The notes below the pieces were generated by a model that saw nothing but the letters and a program-made list of their open reading frames with translations, was not told the DNA's origin and searched no databases. A program made the position numbers and the translations under genes. Shown here piece after piece: positions 1 to 6,840 of a DNA stretch of 8,879 nt; within the stretch, counting starts at the first letter, position 1; each line of letters opens with the position of its first letter. This DNA comes from Chitinophagales bacterium. Its GTDB lineage: Bacteria > Bacteroidota > Bacteroidia > Chitinophagales > UBA2359. The DNA lies in contig JAHDDA010000096.1 of assembly GCA_020629595.1 (NCBI GenBank), positions 1 through 8,879 of the forward strand, written 5' to 3'.

Positions 1-524
1 TAGAAAGAATGATTGCCGATTTAGGTGAGTTAAGTAAAATAGATAAAAGACCAAACAATAAATCTTTGGTAGATTTGGAAACAATAGTTGAGCTAATTCT
101 TAAAAAACTAAAGCAGTTAATAGATTCTAAAAATGCTATTATTCATTATGAAGCTCTACCAAAATTAACCGTAAATGAACACTATGTGTCTGATATAATT
201 GAAGAGTTAATATTTAATTCTATAATTCATTGTCAAGACAAAATTCCAATTATAAAAGTTAGTGCTAAAGAAAACCCAGATGATTGGTTAATTAAAGTAT
301 CTGATAATGGACCAGGTATAGAAGATCATTTAAAAGATACAATTTTTGATAACTATGTACGAGGGAATGAAAATTCTGGAGGAACAGGTATGGGATTGAC
401 CTTGACTAAGAAATTGGTTGAAAACATTGGAGGGGAAATTTGGGTTACCTCTGGAGTTAAGCTAGGAACTACTTTTCATTTTACAATTCCAAAAGAAAAA
501 ATTATACACTCTGTTCCATCTTAA
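1..524 (+). CDS. Sensor histidine kinase, C-terminal part (5' end outside window)
   Basis: The reading frame is open to the left edge (codons begin at base 3), so the Met codon at 9 is internal rather than a start. The visible part begins in the last helix of the dimerisation domain (ERM-IADLGELSKI), which normally follows the phospho-acceptor His; that His would lie before the window. A complete HATPase_c ATP-binding domain follows: N-box EELIFNS near bases 204-224, G1 box DNGPGI from base 303, and G2 box GGTGMGL at about 378-398. Family knowledge: these domains bind ATP and phosphorylate the His, which then passes phosphate to a response regulator. Sensor domains, membrane topology and partner regulator cannot be seen. 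The protein ends shortly after the ATPase fold (FTIPKE), so no receiver domain is fused at the C-terminus. It converges with valS. Family assignment is secure; the signal sensed is unknown. Confidence 0.93.
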   Translation, partial: ERMIADLGELSKIDKRPNNKSLVDLETIVELILKKLKQLIDSKNAIIHYEALPKLTVNEHYVSDIIEELIFNSIIHCQDKIPIIKVSAKENPDDWLIKVSDNGPGIEDHLKDTIFDNYVRGNENSGGTGMGLTLTKKLVENIGGEIWVTSGVKLGTTFHFTIPKEKIIHSVPS

Positions 525-529
525 TAGGC

Positions 530-611
530 TTTAAACGATTTTTTTATTCGCATAATACTTACGCTGCAAAGACGTAACATTGCTACGTCTCTAACAAAAA
601 AGCGTTTTAAA
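530..611. repeat. Nested palindromic (REP-like) intergenic element
   Basis: Two inverted repeats are nested. The inner one is perfect: AGACGTA at 570-576 and TACGTCT at 584-590 around a 7-base loop. The outer one is imperfect: TTTAAACG plus a T-run at 530-545 pairs with an A-run plus GCGTTTTAAA at 596-611, with one bulge (605) and one mismatch (538/602). Neither hairpin is directly followed by a T-tract in the sense direction, so it does not look like a standard terminator for the upstream kinase gene. It lies between two convergent genes, a common site for dispersed palindromic repeats. Whether it recurs in the genome cannot be judged here; no second copy was noticed in the window. Confidence 0.5.
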
Positions 612-620
612 CTTTATTAT

Positions 621-672
621 AAAAAAACTGAAAATTTAAAAGTTTACACTTCCAAATTTTCAGCTCATTTTT
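621..672 (-). terminator. Intrinsic terminator for valS, possibly bidirectional
   Basis: A perfect 10-bp inverted repeat, CTGAAAATTT (628-637) and AAATTTTCAG (654-663), encloses a 16-base loop. Read on the minus strand, the stem is followed at once by seven T residues (complement of 621-627), about 60 bases past the valS stop. Read on the plus strand, a weaker T-run follows at 668-672, so it may also stop transcripts of the histidine kinase gene. The stem is AT-rich, hence moderate strength. Confidence 0.7.
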
Positions 673-721
673 ACAAATTATCCTTTAAACTTTAAAACTG
701 TTTTTATTGTATCAAATGTAA

Positions 722-3346
722 TTATAGTTTAGATAAACTTTCTTTCAACAATGCAATTTTAGCATCAGCATCATCAACCTTTTGGCGTTCTTTGTTCACA
801 ACAGCTTCTGGTGCATTGTTTACAAAGCGTTCATTGCTAAGTTTTTTCATAACTTTTGATTTGAAACCTTCTAAATACGTAATTTCTTCAGCTAATTTAG
901 CTTTTTCGGCTTCAGTATCTATTTTAATTCCTAAATCTACGAAAAATTCATTTTTCCCAACCAAAAAAGAAACAGTATTAGCAACTTCACCTTCTGCTAT
1001 TTCAAATAATGATAAGTTTCCTTGTTTAATAATAATTGGTGTAAAATCTTCAATTAAAGAAGTGTCAGTAACATTTGCCCAAGCCTTAAATTCGTGTTTA
1101 GGACTTAAACCATTACTTGCTCGTAAATTCTTAAATTTAGAAATAACTTCTTTGGCAATTTCTCCTTTCTGAATTGTTGATTCGTCAAAATCAATAGCTT
1201 TTGGATATTTAGAAACACAGATGCTGTCTGTTGCTTCACGTTCTCGTAATTGTTGGTAAACCTCTTCAGTTATAAAAGGCATTACAGGGTGTAATATTTG
1301 CATTAATCTTTCAAAGAAATTTAAAGTAGCTTCATACGTAGTCGAATCAATAGGTGCTTGTTCGCCATCGGTGTAAGCTGGTTTTATCATTTCTAAGTAA
1401 ACCGAGAAAAAGTCGTTCCAAATAAAAGAATAAGTTGTTTTTAAGGCTTCTGAAATACGGTATTGCGAATAGTCTTTTTCTAATTCAGTAATTACTTTAT
1501 TAAATTTGTTTTCAAACCAAGCAATAGCAGGCTCATTAGCTTCATTTTTACCTTCTTCAACTTTCCAACCTTTTATTAATTTTAAAGCATTCCAAATTTT
1601 ATTGCTAAACTTTTTCCCTTGATCAACTAAGCTATCATCGAACAATAAATCACCACCAGCAGGGGAGCAAAGCAACATTCCCATACGAACACCATCTGCA
1701 CCATAATCTTCAATAAGTTTTAAAGCATCAGGAGAATTTCCTAATTGTTTACTCATTTTACGACCTTGCTTATCACGCACCATACCAGTAAAGTAAACAT
1801 CTTTAAAAGGCAATTCGCCACGCCATTCGTAACCAGCCATAACCATTCGGGCAACCCAAAGAAAAATAATATCCCAACCTGTAACTAAAACAGAAGTAGG
1901 GTAATAGTAATCTACTTCTTCTTTTGTTTCAAAACCATCGAATACTGAAATGGGCCACAACCACGAACTAAACCAAGTGTCAACTACATCATTATCTTGT
2001 TTTAAGTCTTTGATAGTTAATGAATTGTTGCCAGTAGCTTCTTTAGCTTTTTCTAAGGCAATTTCAATAGTTTCTTCAACAAATACAGTTCCGTCTTCTA
2101 AGTAAAAAGCAGGAATTTGCTGTCCCCACCACAATTGCCTACTAATACACCAATCTCTAATATTTGCCATCCAATGGTTGTAGGTAGTTTTATATTTTGG
2201 TGGGAAAAACTTAATTACATCATTCATTACAGCATCCAAAGCAGGCTTAGCTGTTTCTGGCATACTCATATACCATTGCAAAGTTAGTTTTGGTTCAACC
2301 ACAACATCGGTTCGTTCAGAATAACCAACTTTATTGGTAATTTCTTCAATTTGTGCTAAAAGTCCAGCTTCTTCTAAATCAAGAGTTATTTGCTTACGAA
2401 CTTTAAATCTATCCATTCCAACATACAATTGCCCAGCTTCATTTACCGTAGCATCATCGTTGAAAATATCAATTGTTTCTAAATTATGTTTTTTCCCCAA
2501 GTTAAAATCATTGGCATCGTGAGCAGGTGTTACTTTTAAAGCACCTGTTCCAAATTCCATATCAACATATTCATCGAAAATAGTTGGTACTGCACGATTT
2601 ATTAGTGGTACAATAACTTTTTTATTTTTTAAATGTGTATATCTTTCATCTTCAGGATGGAAACAAACTGCTGTATCGCCTAAAATTGTTTCTGGACGTG
2701 TAGTTGCAATAGTAACATAATCTTCTGTTCCCTCTATTCGATATTTTAAGTGATATAACTTCGATGGCTTTTCTTTGTATATAACTTCTTGGTCAGAAAG
2801 CGAGGTTTTTGCTGCTGGATCCCAGTGATTAATACGTTTTCCTCTATAAATTTTACCTTTTTTGTATAAATCAACAAAAACATGTGTTACAGCTTTAGAT
2901 AAACTTTCTTCCATTGTGAAACGTGTACGTTCCCAATCGCAAGAAACACCTAATTTGCGTAATTGCTTTAGTATTATGCCGCCATACTTTTCTTTCCAAG
3001 CAAAGGCGTGTTCTAAAAACGCCTCTCGTCCAATATCACTTTTTTTAATGCCTTGCTCACGCAACATTTTTACAACTTTGGCTTCGGTGGCTATACTTGC
3101 GTGGTCAGTTCCAGGTACCCAACAAGCGTTGTATCCCTTCATTCTTGCTCTACGAATTAATACATCTTGAATAGTATTATTAAGCATATGCCCCATGTGT
3201 AAAACACCTGTTACATTTGGAGGAGGAATTACAATAGTGTATGGCTCTCTTTCATCGGGTACTGAACGGAAAAACTTATTGTCTTCCCAGTATTGATACC
3301 ATTTTTCTTCTACATCTTTAGAATTGAAGTGTTTTGATAAACTCAT
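722..3346 (-). CDS. valS: Valine--tRNA ligase (ValRS)
   Basis: This 874-residue cytosolic class I aminoacyl-tRNA synthetase joins valine to tRNA-Val using ATP. The Rossmann catalytic core shows the HIGH-type motif H50-M-G-H53 inside PPPNVTGVLHMGH, and the KMSKQ loop at 530-534 (GRKMSKQLGNSPD). The CP1 editing domain, which hydrolyses mischarged Thr-tRNA-Val, is marked by TTRPET (215-220) and PAHDAND (274-280). The conserved DWCISRQLWWGQQIP stretch (398-412) and DTWFSSWLWP (456-465) are typical of ValRS rather than IleRS or LeuRS. The anticodon-binding domain covers roughly 580-740, and a C-terminal coiled-coil arm that contacts tRNA spans about 810-874. Length is normal and no key residue is missing. 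The ATG has an A-rich leader with no Shine-Dalgarno sequence. A TAnnTTTG box lies about 50 bases upstream and a terminator lies downstream, so it is probably its own transcription unit, perhaps with read-through from the unknown gene upstream. Confidence 0.99.
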   Translation of the reverse strand: MSLSKHFNSKDVEEKWYQYWEDNKFFRSVPDEREPYTIVIPPPNVTGVLHMGHMLNNTIQDVLIRRARMKGYNACWVPGTDHASIATEAKVVKMLREQGIKKSDIGREAFLEHAFAWKEKYGGIILKQLRKLGVSCDWERTRFTMEESLSKAVTHVFVDLYKKGKIYRGKRINHWDPAAKTSLSDQEVIYKEKPSKLYHLKYRIEGTEDYVTIATTRPETILGDTAVCFHPEDERYTHLKNKKVIVPLINRAVPTIFDEYVDMEFGTGALKVTPAHDANDFNLGKKHNLETIDIFNDDATVNEAGQLYVGMDRFKVRKQITLDLEEAGLLAQIEEITNKVGYSERTDVVVEPKLTLQWYMSMPETAKPALDAVMNDVIKFFPPKYKTTYNHWMANIRDWCISRQLWWGQQIPAFYLEDGTVFVEETIEIALEKAKEATGNNSLTIKDLKQDNDVVDTWFSSWLWPISVFDGFETKEEVDYYYPTSVLVTGWDIIFLWVARMVMAGYEWRGELPFKDVYFTGMVRDKQGRKMSKQLGNSPDALKLIEDYGADGVRMGMLLCSPAGGDLLFDDSLVDQGKKFSNKIWNALKLIKGWKVEEGKNEANEPAIAWFENKFNKVITELEKDYSQYRISEALKTTYSFIWNDFFSVYLEMIKPAYTDGEQAPIDSTTYEATLNFFERLMQILHPVMPFITEEVYQQLREREATDSICVSKYPKAIDFDESTIQKGEIAKEVISKFKNLRASNGLSPKHEFKAWANVTDTSLIEDFTPIIIKQGNLSLFEIAEGEVANTVSFLVGKNEFFVDLGIKIDTEAEKAKLAEEITYLEGFKSKVMKKLSNERFVNNAPEAVVNKERQKVDDADAKIALLKESLSKL

Positions 3347-3395
3347 TTTTAGCTTTGCTTATTTCTTAAAATTAATTTCCGAATTTTTGAAGGCT

Positions 3396-3403
3396 CAAAG
3401 GTA
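3396..3403 (-). promoter_or_regulatory. Putative -7 promoter box of valS
   Basis: The minus strand reads TACCTTTG here, a full match to the Bacteroidota -7 consensus TAnnTTTG. It sits in the 65-base gap between the unknown gene and valS, predicting a leader of about 40-45 bases. No clear -33 TTG was found at the usual spacing, so the call rests on one element and its position. Confidence 0.5.
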
Positions 3404-3411
3404 AAATAAAA

Positions 3412-4074
3412 TTATTCATTGATGTAAAAAGTAAACTTATTGTCTTTTGTTTCAATAATGAAAATACACTTTGATATAGCCTTCTCTATTTCTATAAATT
3501 TTATGCCATCTTTAAGTTTGGATATAAAATGCTTATAAGCCAAAGATTTTAACTCCCAGTAGCAACGTAAAAAAATACTTCTTTCAACTTTTTTATAAGA
3601 ATGATGTACAATGAAAAGTCTGTTTTGTTTTCCAAATCTAACACCCTTACTTTGGTTGTTGTAATAAAACTCAATTAGTTGTTTTTCGTTATTTAATGAA
3701 AAACTATTTCTAAAAACTTTGGGAACTAAAGTGCCTTTTATATCGAATTGTAAATCTTTGTTTTGTAAAAACTGAATATCCCAATTTTTATCGTATTTAT
3801 TGGGATTTTTCATTGCATTTTTTTCTCGGTAAAATAAATACTCATCAATTTTAGAACACTGCCACAAAAACCACCTTCGCCTGTAATAAGGTTTTTGTTC
3901 AATCAAAATTCTTTCTTTATTCATCGTAGATTCTAATAACGCTAAGTTGTTTATTTTAAACATATTAAACTTAGCGTCATTCTGGTCGTTTTGAATTTTA
4001 CCCCATTGTAAAGGTATTGTTTTACTTAATGTTTGAAGTTCTGTACCTAATTTAATAAAATCTTGCTCGGTCAT
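3412..4074 (-). CDS. Conserved-looking hypothetical protein, possible nuclease-like fold
   Basis: I do not recognise this 220-residue protein. The frame can extend to a TTG at 4101, but I choose the ATG at 4074: the TTG lies inside a TAnnTTTG promoter box, and MTEQDF is a natural N-terminus. No signal peptide or membrane segment is visible, so it is probably cytosolic. It is rich in basic and aromatic residues. Numbered from the ATG, it has YYRRRWFLW (63-71), a helix-like IDEYLFY stretch (76-82), NWDIQF (97-102) and FDIKGTLVPK (110-119). A helix acidic residue (Glu78), then Asp99, then Asp111-x-Lys113 could match the PD-(D/E)xK nuclease pattern, and FDIKGT followed by an EFYYNNQSKG(V)R stretch would suit such a fold. 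This is pattern reading only, not a family match. It is upstream of valS on the same strand, 65 bases away, and divergent from the HD gene. No terminator is visible after it. Confidence 0.75.
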   Translation of the reverse strand: MTEQDFIKLGTELQTLSKTIPLQWGKIQNDQNDAKFNMFKINNLALLESTMNKERILIEQKPYYRRRWFLWQCSKIDEYLFYREKNAMKNPNKYDKNWDIQFLQNKDLQFDIKGTLVPKVFRNSFSLNNEKQLIEFYYNNQSKGVRFGKQNRLFIVHHSYKKVERSIFLRCYWELKSLAYKHFISKLKDGIKFIEIEKAISKCIFIIETKDNKFTFYINE

Positions 4075-4098
4075 AAATGAATAGAATTTTGTTGTTTT

Positions 4099-4106
4099 CA
4101 AAATTA
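4099..4106 (-). promoter_or_regulatory. Putative -7 promoter box of the unknown gene
   Basis: The minus strand reads TAATTTTG, matching TAnnTTTG, 24 bases before the ATG at 4074. Transcription would start near 4092, inside what a TTG start at 4101 would make coding sequence. This favours the ATG at 4074. No -33 TTG at canonical spacing was found, and AT-rich DNA produces chance matches. Confidence 0.4.
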
Positions 4107-4173
4107 AGCATACACAAACTAATAATTATATTTCAAAATTCTTTAATATTGATGTTGAAACAAACTATTTTAA

Positions 4174-4824
4174 GTGTCTAGATTAAAAGATGAAACATTT
4201 AGAGAGATTTCGTGGAGGTGGTCTAAATTAATGAAATTTAATAAGGTTGAGGAAGACTTATCTAAGAAGTTCTTTAAAGTATTAGACAAGAAATACAGTA
4301 ACGCATCCAGAAAATACCATAATTGGTATCATATTCTTGATATATTAAGCACTTTTGATAAATTTACCGATAAAATTGAAAATATAAATGCCTTGCGTTG
4401 GGCGGCTTTTTACCACGATGCCATTCAAAGCCAGTTTTCTAAAAAAAATGAGGAGAAAAGTGCTGCTTTAGCTGAAAAGCATATGAAAAAAGCAGGCATT
4501 GCAGAGGTTGAAATAGAATTAACTAAATACTTTATTTTAAAAACTAAAGATCATTTTAATATTGAACCTGCAGAGTTTTTTGATGTATCATTATTTTTAG
4601 ATGCAGATTTAAGTATTTTAGGAGTTACAGAATTTGAGTATGAAATGTATGCTCAAAACATTAAAAAAGAATATTCTTTTGTGCCAAATCCACTATTTGC
4701 CAAAGGTAGAAAGGCAATTTTAAGTAGGATGTTAGAATCGGAAAAAATTTTTAGACTTCCTCAATTTTCCGATTACGAAAAACAAGCACGCATTAATATT
4801 AAGTGGGAATTAGCTAATATTTAA
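4174..4824 (+). CDS. HD-superfamily metal-dependent phosphohydrolase (COG4339-like)
   Basis: This 216-residue soluble protein carries the signature of a predicted HD phosphohydrolase family. Visible motifs are KYHNWYHI (metal-ligand His53), the HD doublet His81-Asp82 in AAFYHDAI, NEEKSA (92-97), the T-K-D-H region (124-127), FLDADLSILG (141-150), and a C-terminal Y..NIKKEY...P..FAKGR...L...L pattern (159-186). The metal-binding residues look intact. Family knowledge gives hydrolysis of a phosphoester, but the substrate is not established and I cannot infer one. The start is uncertain. GTG at 4174 directly follows an in-frame TAA, and the next in-frame ATG is at 4231. I prefer GTG because the W-x-K-L segment before residue 20 resembles the N-terminus of relatives. 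A weak box (TAATATTG, 4144-4151, one mismatch) could be its promoter. It is followed after 13 bases by recX, suggesting co-transcription. Confidence 0.85.
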   Translation: MSRLKDETFREISWRWSKLMKFNKVEEDLSKKFFKVLDKKYSNASRKYHNWYHILDILSTFDKFTDKIENINALRWAAFYHDAIQSQFSKKNEEKSAALAEKHMKKAGIAEVEIELTKYFILKTKDHFNIEPAEFFDVSLFLDADLSILGVTEFEYEMYAQNIKKEYSFVPNPLFAKGRKAILSRMLESEKIFRLPQFSDYEKQARINIKWELANI

Positions 4825-4837
4825 TCTTTTGAAATTT

Positions 4838-5329
4838 ATGTTTCAAAAAAAGAAAAAAAAGGCGTTGACTTACGAAGAGGCACTTGGTAAAGCTATGAAA
4901 TATTGTGCTTATCAAGAAAGATGTACCTTTGAAATAGAAGAAAAAGCAAAGGAGTGGGAGTTAACCCAAGATGAAACTAACAGATTAATTGATTTTTTAA
5001 GAAACGAAAGATTTATTGATGATTTTAGATTTGCTTGTTCTTTTGTAAGAGGAAAGCACAATTATAAATCTTGGGGTAAAATTTTAATTAGAAAAAAGCT
5101 GAAAGAGAAAAAAATTTCCAATACTTTTATAAACGAAGCATTAAAAGAAATAAATGCCGATACATATTTACTAAGTCTAAAAGAACTAGCAAACAAGAAG
5201 TTTATAAAAACAGAAAAATATGAATTGCCAGTTAGAGTTCAAAAAACAGTTTATTATCTTCAAACAAAAGGATATGAAATAAACTTAATTTGGGAAATAA
5301 TTAACGAATTGAAAGCTGAAATGCCCTAA
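4838..5329 (+). CDS. recX: Regulatory protein RecX
   Basis: This 163-residue cytosolic protein matches the RecX family, which binds RecA filaments and modulates or inhibits recombinase activity. Characteristic features are the N-terminal A.KYCAYQERC..E segment (19-34), then FLRNERFIDDFRFACSFVRGK (53-73), KSWGKILIRKKLKEKKIS (77-94) and the C-terminal helical repeat ending in LIWEIINEL (150-158). The protein is all-helical, with about three three-helix repeats, and full length. I chose the ATG at 4838 over the in-frame TTG at 4829 because it leaves a clean 13-base gap after the HD gene. Codons 3-8 are almost pure A (A7-G-A8), coding a run of five Lys and forming a slippery tract. recA is not in the window. 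It is probably co-transcribed with the HD gene, and perhaps with nfu 30 bases downstream. Confidence 0.93.
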   Translation: MFQKKKKKALTYEEALGKAMKYCAYQERCTFEIEEKAKEWELTQDETNRLIDFLRNERFIDDFRFACSFVRGKHNYKSWGKILIRKKLKEKKISNTFINEALKEINADTYLLSLKELANKKFIKTEKYELPVRVQKTVYYLQTKGYEINLIWEIINELKAEMP

Positions 5330-5334
5330 ATTTG
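5327..5334 (+). promoter_or_regulatory. Putative internal promoter box for nfu
   Basis: TAAATTTG matches TAnnTTTG and overlaps the recX stop codon, 25 bases before the nfu ATG. A TTG at 5309-5311 lies 15 bases upstream, shorter than the usual spacing of about 19. If real, nfu could be expressed separately from recX. Confidence 0.35.
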
Positions 5335-5359
5335 TACTGCAAATATTAAAAAGCCGAAA

Positions 5360-5956
5360 ATGTCTGAAGTTAAAAGTGTAATTAGTATTTATCAAGAATC
5401 GACACCTAACCCTGAACAAATGAAATTTGTTACAAATAGAATGTTGTATGCTCGTAAAACCATTGACTTTCCAAATGCAGAAAGTGTTGAAGGGCAATCT
5501 GATTTTGCTGATGCTTTGTTTAAAGCTGGGGGTGTTAAAACTGTTTTTATTGCCAATAATTTTATAACCATTGGTAAAGAAGACCCACTGACAGATTGGT
5601 ATGAGTTAGTGCCTTACTTTAAGCAATTTATTAAAGATTATCTAGAATCGGAAAAAGCGATTGTAAATGAGGCAATTGTTGAAGAGAAAAGGGTAGAGGA
5701 AGTGGCTAATGCTGAAGATGATTCACCCATTGTGGCTAAAATTAAGGATTTACTGCAAAGATATGTACAGCCAGCCGTTGAAATGGATGGAGGCTCAATT
5801 GTGTTTAGAGATTACAATGAAGGAATTGTAACCTTAGGTATGCAAGGGGCATGTTCTGGTTGTCCTTCTAGTTCGGTAACTTTAAAAGCAGGAATTGAAA
5901 GTATGATGAAACGAATGATTCCTGAAGTAAAAGAAGTAGTTGCCGAGTCTATGTAA
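5360..5956 (+). CDS. nfu: Nfu-type iron-sulfur cluster scaffold/carrier
   Basis: This 198-residue soluble protein has two recognisable domains. Residues 8-95 form the Nfu N-terminal domain, with the typical YQESTPNPEQMKFV opening (11-24) and GVKTVFIANNFITI (58-71). An acidic Glu/Val-rich linker (about 96-122) leads to the NifU C-terminal domain (123-195), with PAVEMDGGSI (138-147) and the cluster-binding pair Cys165-x-x-Cys168 in GACSGCPSS. Family knowledge: two such proteins hold a [4Fe-4S] cluster between their CxxC motifs and pass it to apo-enzymes. Both cysteines are present, so it should be active. From memory, many Flavobacteriaceae have a longer relative of about 300 residues with two N-terminal domains; this one has a single copy. 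It is last in the HD-recX-nfu group and is followed by a strong terminator 26 bases past its stop. Confidence 0.95.
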   Translation: MSEVKSVISIYQESTPNPEQMKFVTNRMLYARKTIDFPNAESVEGQSDFADALFKAGGVKTVFIANNFITIGKEDPLTDWYELVPYFKQFIKDYLESEKAIVNEAIVEEKRVEEVANAEDDSPIVAKIKDLLQRYVQPAVEMDGGSIVFRDYNEGIVTLGMQGACSGCPSSSVTLKAGIESMMKRMIPEVKEVVAESM

Positions 5957-5982
5957 CTTATTAATGTACAAATCTATTAATT

Positions 5983-6009
5983 AGCGTTGCTTTTTGTAAC
6001 GCTTTTTTT
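5983..6009 (+). terminator. Intrinsic terminator after nfu
   Basis: AGCGTTGC (5983-5990) pairs with GTAACGCT (5996-6003): eight positions including one G-T wobble, with a five-T loop, followed directly by a run of seven T ending at 6009. It closes the HD-recX-nfu group. An in-frame ATG at 6010 touches the last T. Confidence 0.88.
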
Positions 6010-6030
6010 ATGTTTAATTTCTTTAAAACT

Positions 6031-6831
6031 ATGTTTAAGTATTTACTTTATATTGTTGTCTCTTTATGTTTTGTCTGTGAATATTCTTTTGCACAAAATG
6101 AAAATAAAAATTTTGATAAAAAGAATAAATCTAAGAAAGAAAAAAAATCTGAACAAGACGCTTTTGAAATGTCTTTATATGAGTTTAAGGTTAATGAAAC
6201 TATAAGGTATATTAATCTTTTAAAAAATGGGGCTTTAATTGTAAAAATTAAATCTAAAGACAAAAGAATACAAAAATATAGAGATTTAGGACAAGAAAAA
6301 GTAGCCAAAAGATTAGAAAAAGAAGTTGAGCAAGAAACCAAACAAATTATTGATGCATTTAACAAACACTACGATTTTTCTAAGGTTTACTTTATGCACT
6401 CAAGAGATTCAAAAAAACTAATAAATGGAGATAAATCTGGATATTTTTTGAATGCAAACTTAGAAATAGATAATTCAATAGTTTTAGATACAGAAGATTA
6501 TTTAATTTTTGAAAAATCTTTCTCTCAAGATGAAAAATTACCAGAAAAATTTGCAATTAGATTCTCAGAAACCTATAAAGATAGAAAACACGCAGCCTAT
6601 ATTCAAGAAAGAGAAGACACCTTGCGAGATAAAACAACATATACCGAAGTTTCTATGGGGGGAATGCAAACAGGAGCAGAAACCTATATTGTTAAAAACG
6701 CTGAATATGAACAACTATTATCGCCATTTCCTCATATTACACACAATAAAATGAAAAGAGGGCTACCTTATGAAATCCGTTGGTTTAATGTGCGATTTCA
6801 TCGATGTTATAAAAATTATGGAAACAATTAA
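6031..6831 (+). CDS. Secreted protein of unknown function
   Basis: This 266-residue protein resembles uncharacterised Bacteroidota proteins, but I cannot name a family. The first about 21 residues form a signal peptide: Lys3, a hydrophobic stretch, then S19-F20-A21 before Gln22, a signal peptidase I site. No lipobox is present. A very Lys/Asn/Glu-rich linker follows (23-42). The body begins at about 43, with VNETIRYINLLKNGALIVKIKSK (54-76 region), a charged helix (83-113), then KVYFMHS (118-124) and YTEVSMGGMQTGAETYIVK (204-222). It ends in a basic, aromatic tail. No catalytic motif is evident, so it is probably periplasmic or surface-located. I prefer the ATG at 6031 to the one at 6010, which abuts the nfu terminator's T-tract and would prepend seven residues. 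No clear promoter box was seen. It converges on yajC with only nine bases between the stops. Confidence 0.85.
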   Translation: MFKYLLYIVVSLCFVCEYSFAQNENKNFDKKNKSKKEKKSEQDAFEMSLYEFKVNETIRYINLLKNGALIVKIKSKDKRIQKYRDLGQEKVAKRLEKEVEQETKQIIDAFNKHYDFSKVYFMHSRDSKKLINGDKSGYFLNANLEIDNSIVLDTEDYLIFEKSFSQDEKLPEKFAIRFSETYKDRKHAAYIQEREDTLRDKTTYTEVSMGGMQTGAETYIVKNAEYEQLLSPFPHITHNKMKRGLPYEIRWFNVRFHRCYKNYGNN

Positions 6832-6840
6832 AAGAGAAAA

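Noticed and set aside
792..1172. Plus-strand open frame of 126 codons inside valS
   Set aside because: It is the antisense shadow of a full-length, motif-complete valS. The translation is low-complexity (Ser/Phe/Leu-rich) with no domain. The same applies to open frames at 2334-2522 and 2862-3170.
4214..4231. GGAGG followed by ATG at 4231 as the real start of the HD gene
   Set aside because: Bacteroidota seldom rely on Shine-Dalgarno pairing, the GGAGG falls in Trp-Arg-Trp codons, and the preceding W-x-K-L segment resembles family N-termini. The GTG at 4174 is kept, though the ATG remains possible.
5285..5497. Minus-strand 70-codon frame over the recX/nfu junction
   Set aside because: It is antisense to two well-supported genes, with no motif or promoter.
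5987..6205. Plus-strand 72-codon hydrophobic frame overlapping the secreted gene
   Set aside because: It starts inside the terminator hairpin and is an out-of-frame copy of the secreted gene's signal-peptide region. The overlapping frames at 6048-6365 (minus) and 6509-6754 (plus) are shadows as well.
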